Shown here: one piece after another, positions 44,901 to 59,900 of the stretch
Layout of the letters: each line of letters opens with the position of its first letter
Position numbering within the stretch: the stretch's first letter is position 1
From: Piezodorus guildinii
Taxonomy: Eukaryota; Arthropoda; Insecta; Hemiptera; Pentatomidae
NCBI GenBank assembly: GCA_023052935.1
Contig: CM041292.1
Span: 112,249,436-112,313,435 of the forward strand
Length of the DNA: 64,000 nucleotides
Direction of reading: 5' to 3'
The notes under the pieces: generated by a model
What the model was told of the DNA's origin: nothing
Seen by the model: only the letters and a program-made list of their open reading frames with translations
The model's database searches: none
Program-made: the position numbers and the translations under genes

Positions 44901-47900
44901 CAAGTATTACAAAATAGATGCCTAAGAATAATTAATCATTATCCACCATACACGAAAATAACTACCATGCACAAAAGATCTGGACATCCTTACAATACAA
45001 GAATTCATACACCAACAAACACAATCATTTTTCTCGAAATACCAACTGACTGACGATACCCTTTTAAAACAAATTGTTAATTATACTAAACTATCAACCT
45101 CTAAATATAGACATGCGAGAACTAAACATATACTGTTATAAAATTCTAAATTACTAAATCCTATCATATGATTTTAATAACTATAATTTTGTTTAATTTT
45201 TATTTCTATCTGTTTGGTTTTTTTTTTCCTTTCTTAATTGTTTTTTATTATTTTTACCAACAATAAAAACAATTGAGGTACAAAATAAATCTTAACAAAT
45301 AAGCAGCGCAAAAAAAGTCCCCCTCCAAAGGACGGCATAACCAGAGATTTTATATTCCTTCAAAAATCCTAGGCCATCTGCCGAGTTTGAACCCACGGAC
45401 ACTACCATATTACATCTTTAACCCCTTATTATATAAAGCTATCAAGGGTCACCTGTGGTGCAGTGGCTATCATTACAGCCTTTTTTTACACCTCAAAGGT
45501 CATGGGTTCAAACCTGGCAGGTGGCCTTGGATATTTTGTTTATGTTTAAACCAAATTCATAATTTTTTTAACAGTGTTCACAATTTTTAGACATCCCTTC
45601 CATTATAGCTGCACTTCAATTAAAAAAAAAACCCTAATAAACCAGATCAAACTACCCTCACCACTCATTTCAGAAAAACGGGACATACATTCAAATTTCA
45701 CTAACCCAAAATTATTCATTATGAAAAAAACAGCTTCAAAATAAATTTTAAAGAAATTATTACCATAGAAAAATATAAAAATCGTTCCATGAATAAAAAA
45801 TCTGATGTCCAAAATCTTAATGCATATTACTCAAATTTAATAAACACATATTAACAAAACATCTGAATAATAATAATAAATACAAAATAACATAAAAACA
45901 AATCAACAAAAGGAGAAAACCCCCCAGACTCCTGATGTCATAAATATGGAAAATCCTCGTACCTTTTCTGGCCAGCCGAGACTAATTTATGTTGTCCAAG
46001 CTAGTATATCAACCAGTGCGATGGCCACTAGATGGGGAATAAGTCTGTGCTATTTAATCTAGTCCCACCCTAGACCAATATCAGTTATATAAGCCAGTAT
46101 ATCAAACAGTATTGAATATTCAATTACATAATGCCAAAATAGAAAATAAATCATATAAAATCTTTGGAATAGATCCTACAAGTAAAAAGTTATAGAAAGC
46201 ATAAAAATATAAAACTGGATCATCTAAATTAACGAATGAAACACAATACCCTGAGTATAGACCAATTAAATAAAAGATATATATTTTAATGGGATCTTGT
46301 ATCTACTCAATCCCTGGAATTCATTCAAGCATGATGGGCGCCATAAGCTAATGATGTGAGATGATTTCTTTCCTACACAGATAGGTAAGTGGTCGTGCAA
46401 AGAAAGGACTCCAGTTCTATCCAAAATTAAGTTTGAATGTATAAGTTCGAGGCTTTCTTGATTTGTTTCTGTTTCTAGAGAATAATTTGGCATGTAAGGT
46501 GGAAGAGAGAACAATTTTTTTAAGATAGAATCTTATTTTTTTCTAAAACCCTATATGCCTAAAAGCCCCAAACTTGAGTTGCATCACAGAGGGATGCATG
46601 GAATATACTATTGAAGAGCTGGATTTTAGTATGAACTGGTACTGGTACATCATTATTATTATCTAGAATTAGATTCGACCAAATTTTATTAATTCTATCC
46701 TTGGTTGCTGAGATGGGGATAAAAGGAAAGTTGTAGTGTATGTGTTACTATGCATCGGCTGCTACTTTTCCAAGGCAGCGGTGACTTCTTAACTGTATTA
46801 ATTAATATGTAAATTTTCGGTTCTTATTTTATAAAACTATTGCATTTTTTTCCTTAGGTATCATGTTTATTAATTCATTTTTGTAATCAGATGGCATAAA
46901 GTAGTTAACTTATAATACACATTTGTTTATGTAATAACACATCTTATCAAACATAAAAATACACAGTGAGGCCATATCATTATTGAGAATACTGAGGTTA
47001 GTTCAGGTTTTCTCCCAGGTAGAGGGCTATCTCTTCTCTAGGAGTGGAGGGGTGTATTTTTTGCATAGCCCTTCTAAGAAACCTTCCTGCTTGTAGCCCG
47101 GAAACAGTTCTATTTTATATTATTATTTCTAATCCTCCCAGTATTCTCGATACATAGCAGTGTCATGGCGAGTGTACTGATTAATTATTTCAATCTCTTT
47201 CCTTTTGAAAAACAATCCTTTAGAAACTGCAGATATACCACCACCCTTGCGAGAAACAACATTAATATTTCTATGGAGATAAACCAGATTTTCTACAATT
47301 AATAGAATACCATCCATGTTCAGTAAATGTTTTTTATTTTAATCCTATCTGCTTCAAGGATTGAGGGTACATGAAAAGTTACATTCTATAACTAGGAAAA
47401 TTAAAATGTGTAATTATAATATATTACTAATTTTCAATTTTAGTTAGATATCTAATTGTAGAGTTCACCTCAAAAATATACTCTAGAAACATATTTAACA
47501 AAAATAATATATTTTTTTAAAGCATATGTATATTTGTTTTTTAGTTAATTTTAAATATTGGTTATTTTACTGTAAGACAATATCTTTTTTGTTTCAGGAA
47601 TTGAAGAAAGTGAAATGCCGAGGAAGTGCAGTTCTTTTGATGCTATTAAGAACTGTGGTGGTGGTGTTTTGGTTTTAGATGGTAAGACTGGCTCTCTTTT
47701 GTGGAAGTACTGGACCAGAAAGGATGTTCTGTTCATTGACTGTTCTCAAAATGTTAATGCTGATAAAACTAAAGATTGCCTCATCTCTGGCAAAGGAGGG
47801 GTATGATTATTTATATATTATAGATTAGTTTTAATATTCAAATTATTTAAAATATAGTTATAAAGTGCTATATTTGTTTATGTTATACAATGAAAGCTAT

Positions 47901-50900
47901 GGGAATGAACTAATTTAAGTCATAATCTGGCAGTTCTCTAGCAAGATTTTTTTTTTACATAACATTAGTATATTTTTCGGTTTGGAAACCTGGATTTAAG
48001 CAGTTTCCCTTGCACCAACCTGAAAAGCTGTTTGACTGCGATCGATCGATAGAGATTGGATTAGGGCAGGTATTAGGATTTTTTCAGTAATTCCACTTTA
48101 AGTAATCACAGGTAAAATCTCATATCAGAAGGTTTTTTTTCAAATAAATTTTCACAAATTTCTACCCTCTTAGCTCAGTGATTCCCAACAAAAAGTGTTT
48201 ACAGACCCCTTTGTCCAATCGTTGTAATGGCAAGGACCCCCTAATTCTTAAAAATCTTATTCTAAATATTGGATATATATTTAGATTGTTAGTAGGCTAC
48301 GCCGTATCACGTAAATTTTATGCGAAAAACTGTAACCAAAAATCTATTTTACAGAAATGGAAATGGAAATAAAAGATGAAAAATTCCAAACTAATACAAG
48401 AGAGGTATTATTTAAATATTCATAGAGAAATCAACTATTGTTCATTATCTGTTCTTAAAGATCATAATTTTTGAAATGTTGGAATGCAATATCAATTAAT
48501 GGTCGCATAGAGCCCTTCTCCCTTTCCAACGTTGTATCTCTTCTGCTATATTTTTCAATTCAACATTGTGCAGTGTGCTGATTATGGATACCTTTCCCAT
48601 CATATTTAATAATTTCACCAGTTGCTGTTGCGGTAGTAAAATTTTTTTTTCCCGTAATGCCCCAAAATGATGAGAATTTCGCAGGACACTTTCATGTTTC
48701 TTCTTTGAAACAAATGACTAAACTTCTTTTTGAAGAAGTCGAATGGGATTAAACAAGCTTAGAGAATGCTCTAAAGAGATTATTAAGTATTGGTGAGTAT
48801 AAATAACCTTCAATTTTTTTTTTACCCCATTAACCACTACCTCTTGACCCCGACCCTCCGATCTTAGAATCCATACAGTATGTCCTTTATCCACATCTTA
48901 CAATTGTTTGAGTCTATTGCTTTTAATGTTTGTTATGACACTAAGCCAGCCAATACACCTGCATGGCAAAATTTATCAACATATTTTAGCAAACAAAGCC
49001 CAACCAGATAAAACATAAATATAACTTAGCTTTATCATTCAATAAAAGATTAAAAGCCTCTCTGTCTTTATAAAATCATGTTTACTTGGTCAATAATGTT
49101 TACATCTTCTAAAAAAAGATTAATTAAGGTTCTTTTATTTATTTGTTTCATCCAAGATTTCTTATCTTTAAGTGGTATTTTACTTGCTCAAAATAGAAGA
49201 GAAAAAAATTAATTTTCGCCATATATTGATTTTTTTATTTCCGAAAAGGAAAATCCGCTGCGCATATGGTTAACAAAATTTACAGTGTGTATGGCAATGA
49301 TGCCTTAGGACAAAGCACTGTCCGTAAGTGGTTTGCTCGGTTCAGGACTGGAAATTTTGACTTGGAAGACGCAAACGGGTCGTCCTTCAACTTTTGTAAT
49401 ATTTAATTTTTGATTAAATTACCAAATCATATAATTTATTAAAAATATTTACAAGGATCTGAAGTTTTTATTGAAATCACCTGAAAAAAACACTAGGAAC
49501 TTATTTTATAACCTAATATATTTTTGAGTTATTAAATAACTGAAGGAAAGCAAACCAGTACATTATTTGCAAATCCTGAGTACAAAATTCTATATATAGT
49601 ACCGTTGACCGTAGTTGACTGTTGAGAATTACTGGAAGGAATTAGTCAGGGTAGCGGTCATTAAATGAAACAGCTAAATAGTAAAACTATTTATTGTTTG
49701 CCAACGTTTCGACCCCCTTTGTGGGTCATCATCAGGGCTAAAAAGATACAAAAGAAATACAATTTCAATGACATTACATACAATATTATATAACTTATCG
49801 AGATAGAGAACGTCGGTATTAAAATATAACAGAAGAACTATATATGTAAAAAAACTTAATTAAAATACAATGACTATAGTATAATAACAAAAGTGGTATA
49901 CAGAAAAAATGTTTACTAAACAAAATTTACACAGGTATCAATAGTTTACATGAAGTATGAAACATAAAAATATGAAGTAGATGGTGGGAGAATGGAAACT
50001 AGGTACTGTTTGGTAGATGGGGGATAGGTAGGATGGAAAATATGTAGGAAAAAAAAGTAGAATGGAAAGTACGTACTGTATTTATGGACAGGGTCTGACA
50101 ACAATGACTAACATTCTTAATACTACCATACAAAGAATCAATGAAATTTAACTTATGATATTAATAATATAATAATGATACAGGATAAAAAAATTGTTTA
50201 CCCAGAACAAGCTTTCTCACCTTTTACCAATACAAAAGACCTGATCACTCCTTTATATTGTTCCAATATTGTGTATAAAATTTCTTGTTCAGATTGTGAC
50301 GTATTCTATGTAGGAGAAACCAAAAATTACCTAACAACCAGAATATCACAGCATAAACTCTCCATATCCTCTCGAAACCCTCTAGCCTCAAAACTTTCTG
50401 AACGCTTTATAAATTTCAATCATTCCTTTGACTTTGACGACTACTCCATTTTAGATTATGTTCCAAACCATAAGAAAAGACTAATCGCTGAATCCGTCCA
50501 CATCCACCTCCAATCCAATCCTGTTAACCACAAAACCGATAAACAAAACCTCCACATATTAAACTCTATTAAGTAGCATATTTTCTCTGTCTATCCCACT
50601 TTATATATTATTTTGTTTTTCATTATTATTGTTTGTATTTATTTTTTTAAATCTATTTTAGGTATCCATATAATTCTATATATGTATTTATTTGTTTTGT
50701 TTATGTATTTAAAATTTTCTAAATGTATTCACTGTTCAATTTATTCCAACTTGCATTTATGTTTATTTAACTTTTTTTATCAACCTGTAAGATTTATCAA
50801 TTAGTGTATTTTACAATGTTCCATTATTATTTTACTTTTTATTTTTTCCACCCTGTTATCTTTGGATACCTTTAACAGAATTAGGGATAATTTAGTTAGG

Positions 50901-53900
50901 AGGTACAGTCAGTTTTTCTCCATATACATCTTCCATCACTGTTCTTACTATTATGTAGGTGATATTTCAAGAATAGAATTATAAAAAATATAAAAAAAAA
51001 ATTTTTTATCCTGTATCATTATTATATTATTATTATCATAAGTTAAATTTCATTGATTCTTTGTATGGTAGTATTAAGAATTTTAGTCATTGTTGTCAGA
51101 CCCTGTCCATAAATACGGTACGTACTTTCCATTCTACTTTTTTTTCCTACATATTTTCCATCCTACCTACCCCCATCTACCAAACAGTACCTAGTTTCCA
51201 TTCTCCCACCATGCGGTACGTATCTCCACTCTACTTCATAATTAAGTTTTTTTACATATATAGTTCTTCTGTTGTATTTTAATACCGACGTTCTCTAGCT
51301 CAATAGGTTATATAATATTGTATGTAATGTCATTGAAATTGTATTTCTTTTGTATCTTTTTAGCCCTGATTATGACCCACAAAGGGGGTCGAAACGTTGG
51401 CAAACAATAAATAGTTGATCCTATTTAGCTTTTTCATTTAATGACCGCTACCCAGACTAATTCCTTCCAGTATCTCATCCTTCATTTAATACTATAATAT
51501 ACTTATTTTATAAAAATTATTCTTTTAAGAAAAAATCAATTAACACAATATTTACTTAATTATAACTCATTTTACTCTCAGGGTATGGTATGGGTTCTTG
51601 ACAATCAGGCACAAATGTATTATACAACTTTTTTATTATAACAACTTACAAAAATAACACAAACAATACGCAGGCTAACCAAGATCCCTTTTCATATTCA
51701 GCAGCAGCTCCTACCTCCCTCAGGTCCCTCTTAAAACTGAAACTACTTGACCTTTTTCATCTCCAGGTACCTTTTTTACCCTATCCTACCTTCCAGGGAC
51801 CTTTTTTCTTAGTATCCAAAATGGATGCTATGTTTGTAAACAAACAACCAAATAGGAGCTGTTTTTTAAATTTAAATTTTACTTTTATCCTATAGTTAGC
51901 CTGTCTAAAACAATTATCAAATAATGAATAAATAAATACTATAATTATAAAAATTGGGTTTATTACAATACATACGATCAACTTTACTATATTTAATATG
52001 CTTGTTTGTTTATTTATTTGACATCACTTTATGCTACTGTGGCTAATTGGATCATGCTACAGTGGGAGTCCTTAATTTTGCCTATCTCCAGTTTTAATTA
52101 GGATAGGGATCTTTAATGAGTATCTGATCGCACAGGCTTGGGACCACCTTCCTACATCCCCTCCAAAGGATTTAGGATTTTTTGCTCTCATTAAAAAATC
52201 TTAGGGCTACCTGCAGGTTTGAACCTTTGACCTTGGGCATAGAAGGCTAGTATGCTATAGCCACTACGCTATGGGTGACCCCATTTAATATGTTCAAAAA
52301 TTTCTTTTTCAACAACCGGTGTCTTCTTTTTTTTAATAGGTTCAGTATTTGTCCTGGTCAAAGAATTTTCAATCAGAAATAATATATATCATAGCTCTGA
52401 ATTAGGAATCTTTTCCTTTTGGCGTAATCCAATTAATATTAAAAATTTTCTCTGCAGTGTTATTTTTAATTTCTTTCTTAAATTTTCAATTGGATTTAAG
52501 TATTCTTAGCTTGGCTCCATACCACACAGAAACACTGTTTGTTGAGAGCCAAAATCTAGTGTTTTAAAAGATTTTAATAAAGTGGTGTCGTAAATGAAAT
52601 TATATTCTGTTTATATATTTCAACCTTCAACTTATAAGTTAACTCTCAATTTAAGGTTGTTTTTTTAAATATAATCTTTAGCCCTGTCAACAGGTTGTTT
52701 AACTTATTATTGAGCTTTCTGGAAAATAATGCAGAATTTTGAGTTATCATTAAAATACCTCTCTATAAAAAACTGTTTATGTTTACTGGATTATTCATAA
52801 GTATGAATGTCTACACTTGTTAATCCTTTTCCAAAATATAATGTTTGTTTTCTTCTTTAGCATTTTGCTGCTAAGAAATAATTCAATCTTTACTAAGATG
52901 TCTATGGGTAATATTTCTATAATTATATTTAGAGTTCAAAGTCGGCTGGAACCGGGCCCAGACAGCCAGAAACATTAATCAGGTCTGAGGTGAGGGAAGC
53001 ATTAATGAGAGCACTTTTCAACAATGTTTCAAAAATTTTTGGTAGGAGACTTCGACCTAAAAAAAAAAGGTCATAGAAGGATTTCCTCTCTTGATGACAA
53101 TGTCCTGCAGGCTTTGGTGAAAGAAGACCCCATTACAACTGTTCGAGAACTTGCAGGAAAACTTAACCTTAGCAAATCGATTGTTGATGACCACCTCAAG
53201 GTGATGGAAGAGGTATAAAAGCTTGAAAATTGGGTTCCAAACACATTCACATTCCAAACACAACTGCCAAAAAAGAAAAGCGTTATGAAGTTTGTGTTAC
53301 ACTTATTTGAAAAAATAAAAGCAACCCTTTTCTGTCCAGAATAGTTCTAGAATTCTAAAGAAGGGAAATTCTATTCCGAGTCAATGGAAAAGTTGCCAAC
53401 ACGTTGGCAGAAGTGTATTGATGAAGTGTAGTGGAGATTATTTTGATTATCAAAATCCTACATTATTTTCCAGACAACCCGGTAGTTATGCCCATTTCAT
53501 TTTGACCTAATTCTGCATATTTACTTATTTTTTTATTACAGGTTCTTGGTATTGTTGATGGGAAAACTGGTATTTTGATTTGGGAATTCACAAAATCAAA
53601 TATACAGTATCTTTTGGACTTGTATTCTGCTCAATACATTGTAGACCAAAATGGAGATGGTTTCTCCGATATTTTGATTTCACATACTACTGATCAGTCA
53701 AGTATGAATATCCGTTTTAAATTTATGTATTGGGCCTCATAATGTATTATATTGTAATGTTATAATTATATTTGTAAAAAAAAAGTATAATCCAAGAATA
53801 TATAAGTGCCTTAAATTAAGGGGAGTCTTGCCATGGCCTTGCTCTTTGTTTGATCAACTCTGCATTTATCTTATGTTTATAGAGTTAAACTTGATCTTTA

Positions 53901-56900
53901 AAAGTGATTTTTGACTAGTTTGTGCATATCTTATTTTAGAGTAAGTTTAAAAAATTTTATTGTGTTTTGAAGTAATAAAATGAGTAAAAAGGAAGACAAA
54001 TATAAGTATTTCACAATTGCCAGTTGTTGTCTCTTAATATCAGCAAGTAATATCCTAGATCTTAGCTGGAATTCATATTGTTTTAAACTTTTATCCTTCT
54101 TCCTTGTTTTCTGAGATTTAATGGATTTTTCCTTTTCTTAATCAATTATCAGTGAAGTTTCAAGCATTTATGTATTAACCTACTTTAGGCAATATAGACT
54201 GCTTCTAACTTTGAAATACCTTCTTCTATAAGATGCATTTTTGTCTATACCCGTATTTACAGTATCTGAGGAGGAATAGAAATAATAAAGAAGATCAACT
54301 TGATAAAATTATGTGAAATATTTAAGAGTTCTGGGCCCCTAAGCTGTAAATTTGACTATAAACTTAGGCATTATGTTGCATTACCAGTTAGTTAAGAATC
54401 GAAGGCTGTACTCTTGATAAAATTCTCCTGGCATTTTTTGACAACTTTAAATCTATTAAAAATTGTTATTGCCCTCCAGTTGTTACTCCAGTAACTTAAG
54501 ACTCCAGCAAAGTACAACAGTATGTTTTTTGTTTGCAGGTTATATAATCATTTTAAATGGAAAAAATGGTGAAGCTATTGGACAAGTTGGAATGCCAGAT
54601 GGGGGCAGTGTATTTACAGTTCCCCGTCTCATCCAAACCCATAATAACACTTATGTTATATTTGCAACAGGAAGCATTGAAACATCAGGATCATTATTTA
54701 TTATTCCTCTTGAAAGTATCTCTAATTGTGACCTATCCAAGAGTAAAACCATCTGGAAAGGGTCCTCCAGTGTGAGTTCTGGAATTCTTATTGCTGATAT
54801 GAATGGTGATGACATTGAGGATGTTATCTTTACCTATGGTGACACTTTGAGTATATTAGATGGTAGGGACTTTACTTTTATTCGGAACTTCACCTTGAAG
54901 GAATCAGGAAATTCTCAAATTTTAATGTGAGTTAAAAATTCTTTTATTTTACTTTCCTCATTTCCTTTTTCTAGTTATCAAGTAGATGTTTGGATAAGGA
55001 TTTTTATTGGTTATTTACCCAATTTATAATTATTTTATAAAATATTGCATCCCCCGATGGGTCAGTTGGGGTGTTTAATTAATCAAGGATTAATTACATA
55101 CTCCCTGGGTCAAAAGTTTGGGACCTCTAAAGTTTGATTATATCAAAGAAAATGAAACAAAAAATAAGTAAATAATAACCTTCAATAAAAAGGTAAATAA
55201 GTGAATAAGCAATTTATTATAAACATTATAATACTTTGTGGAAACACAATTTGAAAATATATATAATGCAGTTAAACTTTTCTTTTCATCAACAATTCCT
55301 CCCTTGCTTTTTAAAACAGCTTTGACCAATCATTGCATTCTTTGTATAAGTTTATTTAGTGTTTCAAATTATCTTAACAATTTTCAATTGTGTTGTCTTT
55401 TAAAATTTTGTTAAAGTTTAGTCAAAAAATTGATCATCAATCAAATATTTATCTCATTTGTCTCTTCATTCTTTAATTATACGGTGAATTTACCACCATA
55501 AGTCAATCAAGAAGAACTCACTGAAAAAAGTGTAAAGGATTGATTAGTTATTCTTGTGAATAATAAATAGAGGTATGTTATATAGACCAGAGTATTTAAG
55601 TTTAAAAAAATCTGTACCCCTACAACCCATGAAGGTTCTTGGGCTCATTACAGATAGAATTTCATACTGTTTCTTGGCCAACGGCCATGCAGTGAGGTGA
55701 TTAGGCTGAGATCACACTCAGCTGCTAGGGTTTCCCCCAATTTTTTGGGTCCCCACTTTGTAGAGGCTTGGTCTGCTCCAGGAGGGTCTCCATACCCTAG
55801 GATTGCTTCCCAGCTGAAATAAAAGAATAAATACTATTCTGCCACAGCCTGACTACCCCACTCCATATTAAGTTAAAGATATATAATTTTAATTTTAAAC
55901 AATATTTAATGTTAATTGACCGCAACATTTGTATAGACATCCAAATATTTCTTTTAATTTTTTCTCTTCCTTACTAATAATTTAATTCTAGATTTAATTG
56001 GAGAAAAATGATGCATTTAAAGAAAATAAATATATTTATTTGTATATCAATATATTTTTATTATCTAAATTTAATTGTGACATTAAAATTTAATCCAAAA
56101 ATGAAAAAAATGCAATATAATCAAAAACCTGTAATTTAGCCCGATTTGCCTGATAACCGTGTAATTTTAGCAAAACGTGCAATATAAAATTGTAATATAT
56201 TTTTCCCTAGTTAATGAATTGGATTTGAAGCTGATATACGCAAGGAAATAGAATGTTTAAAACCACTTATTACTAGTTATTAATGTACAGTAGTTTTAAA
56301 TAAAGAATGTTTTAATTAAGAGATTCAGAAGATGAGGTTTAAAAAGTTAAAAGTATGAAATACAATAGATAAATAAGGAAGATTAATTAATTAATCTTTA
56401 ATTAATTGCTACATTTAAATATTGTGACAAAAGCAATGCAGTTTTAGAATATAAATTAATACTTTTCTTTGTTATTGCATGTTATATCAGTTTTATGTTT
56501 TTTTCAGAGGACCTACACCTGCTTATTTTAATAATGATGCATATCCAGATTTACTCATCACAAACATGGTTGGATCTACATTTCCTGAGTATTACTTTTC
56601 AGAGGTAGATTTAGAACTAATTAGTTGTGTATTTTGACTATTATGTTTTTTATATTGGAAAATATTCCTTCTGTTATTTTGAATTTTTTTCAGAGTAGAA
56701 TAGCTAGTGGCGATTCAGGAAAATTTCTCCTAGATGAACCTATTCTTGGCAGTGGTGAAATAACATCACCAGCCATTGCAGTAAGCTTTTCTGGGGTTGG
56801 GAATGATATGTTCCTATTTTGGTCTTCAACCTGTGGTACCTCAAAATCAAATCAAAAGCAGAAATTCACATTCACAAAAGGTGAGAAAAGTTATTTAAAA

Positions 56901-59900
56901 AGTTCATTTGGTAACACTACTTCAGTTAAAGTTCTTTGCTTTGCTTTGCTTTTTATTCTGATGGATTAATAGTGTTTGCTAGTTTAAATGGATTACATCA
57001 AATCCTGTGGAGTCAGTGAGGGATCTCAACACAGAGGTGATAATGTCTGTCAGAGGAACAGAAATGGTGGAAATACTTTAAGTAAGATTATTCACACACA
57101 GAGACAGTCTGTATTATATATTTTTCTTTGTTCACTTTTTTGAGTTTTGTGTCACAAGTGCCATATTCATAATTTAACAAGCAAGCTTGGGCAATTATTA
57201 ATCAAATGAATAAAAAAGACCGTCTTAATTATTAATTAAAATGTAATAATCCTCAATAAAAGATTAATAAAATAATTCTAAAAGATATTATACTACAAGA
57301 AATTCCCATTTGGATCTGCTGCTCAACTTCGCTGAGTTGCTATATAATTTAAACAATAAAATCTTATACCAATAAACTACTGGAACATTATCAATTCATG
57401 ACTTATATTTTACACAATGGCAAGTTTTTTTTTACCAATAAAAGTTCATTACTATTGATTTAGAATGGAATACATTGATACTTACATTTAATGATGAGAG
57501 TACTTTTGTTTTAATCAACCAAAAGTTTATAATCAGCCATAATTACTGATAAGCACTGATATCCATGTCTATTATCAACAACTATTAGAATCTAAATGTT
57601 GAATTATTATTATTATTATTTTTTTGTTACGAGTTTGTCTTCATAATTTATTTTGTCAAAATTAAAGATTACAGAAATATTGTAGCATAATTAGTTGTTT
57701 CTTTTTCTCTTTGGCATTGGAGTTCTCCATACAGCCAATATTAGCGTATTATTATTGAATATTTAATGATAAGACTACTGTCTTCAATAAGATTCCATTT
57801 CTATTATCATCATTTTTGTTATTTGAAAAATCTAGACATTTATTTCTTTGGTTCTTATGTATTAGAGAGTCTTTAAAGATGTCTTTTGGTAGCTTCATGT
57901 CATTAAACCATGACTTGTCCAGGATTCGCTGAACATTAGATTTATATAATTCCCTGTGACAGACTCCCGATAATTTTGGACTTTTTTAATCATAGAGTCA
58001 GAGTATGGCAGTAGGACATCTAATAAGATCTAGGGCATCAGTGGTTTTAGCTAGACTGTCTACCTCATTATTTTCAGAGATTCCCATTTGTGCCCTAATC
58101 CAAATAAATATTTGTTTTGTGTTGTTCATTGCTAATAAGTGCTCCTTTAGCACATTGGCTAAAGGGTTATTTTTAGTTGTATTGCTATTATTTGTAATTA
58201 TTAATAAGCATAATTAGTTGTTTTATTCTGTTTCAGGCACAACGTTATATGAGAAAACACATTCTGATCTTTGCAGATTGCGGTTTAACAGTAGCCTGGA
58301 TGTTCAGTTATATTTATTAAGTGAACATATTGAACCGCCTGGTGTACTTCTGTATTCATCAAGTTAGTTTAATTTTAATAATCTTTGTTGGTACCACTTC
58401 TTACATCAAATAGCTCAATCTAATTTTAATTAAAGGAAATCTATGGGATAATAACACAGAGAACATGGCAGTCACTGCCAAACCTTTTATAGTGAATCAT
58501 AGCCATGAAGGTGACCAGAGTGTAAATTCCTTGCACAAAAATCAACATAAATCTCATTTTTCTTCACAGTCGTCAGGTATTGTCTCAGTTTTAAGTAATA
58601 AAATGATTTAGTCTTTCATGATGGCTTTGTAAGAATATAGCCTTATAAGATTATTGTTTGTCCTCTTTTAATTAAAGTGGATCAATGTGATGAGTAGCAT
58701 TTTTTGAGTTATGATAAAACAGAACTCAAATCACCTTCATCCACAATTGGGCAGAGGAGTGCAGTGCTGTTGATTGGTATCTTTAAACATTCAAAACAGA
58801 AGTGCTTGCTGCATCCCTTGTTGATTTTGATCTAAAAAATTGATGTCATTTTACATTTTACTCTTTTTGATATTTCTTTATTCTCAGATCGGATGCATGA
58901 ACCATACATGGGTTTTTAAAAATAAAAGAATTATCATTATAACTGGTAACAATTGAAAAAGGTAGCAGTATGGTCTCATATAAAAGACACCCCTAAACAT
59001 CATAAATTTATAGTTATTCCAAAGAATTGAATAATGAAATTAAATTGATAACAGAACGAGAAAAAAAAAATACGTAAAAAAATTAAATTAAAGAAAGAAA
59101 GAAAAGTGATGAATGTATAAAATAATAATAAGTTAGATGAAAGAATAAAAAGTATGAAAGTAAAATTGATTTTAGACTAAAATAAAAATAAGATTTAAAA
59201 AAATTATGATAATGATATGAGGTTCATCTAGCTAAATAATAATATTTACAATAGAATGTCTTGCAGAAGTCTGGTTTTGAACCTGCGTCATGAAGTTGGA
59301 ACTCCTATGTTGTAGGCTACTGCACCTCCCGCTGCTGGCAGCTAGGAGTGGTATTTGTGAAGCGGTTTTCGATGAATTCTTCGATGTATTCAATTTGTAG
59401 CTCACGGTGTAGTTGACCACAATTACTTTGAAACCACAGAGCATCTACAACTGTTCTTAATATTTTGTTTGGGAATGTCTTTTCGTTGAGGAAGCTGTGC
59501 AGCTTAGGAAGCCCCACACTTCACAACCATATATGAGTATCGGTCTTAGAATAGTTTTATAAATAATAATTGTTGTTTCAGGTTTGAGATTGGATTTTCT
59601 ATTAGCACTCGGGTACAGTATTGTCAGTCTTGTATAGGTCTGGGTTAGTTTGGGGTTGATGTGGTGGTTCCAAGTGAGGCGGTGATTGAGGTGAACCCCG
59701 AGGTATGTTACTGCTTTGTTGGCAGCGATCCATGGTAGTTCGTTACCATTGAGTATCAGTTCAGGTCATTTTACATTAAAAAAAAAAAACCGTAGTCAGC
59801 CTTTTAGCCCTAGGGGTTGAGAAAAAAAGTCAAGCATTGTAGTCGTGTTTGTGCCTGCTGTCTGATCCAATTTAGTGATGCTTGCAGTTTTTCATTTATG

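Larger units (their letters stand above)
49631..51471 (+). mobile_element. Penelope-like element remnant with long inverted arms
   Basis: The arms 49631-50196 and 50997-51471 are reverse complements of each other over most of their length (the left arm has about 100 extra bases near 49870-49975). They enclose a GIY-YIG ORF. Each arm has a hammerhead-ribozyme-like core. Penelope-like elements are known to carry LTR-like arms with hammerhead motifs and a GIY-YIG nuclease, which fits all three observations. The reverse transcriptase part is missing. It lies in FAM234 intron 3. Confidence 0.75.

Noticed and set aside
59232..59517. FAM234 coding exons on the minus-strand ORFs in intron 9
   Set aside because: These read as a Jockey-like C-terminus in antisense orientation.
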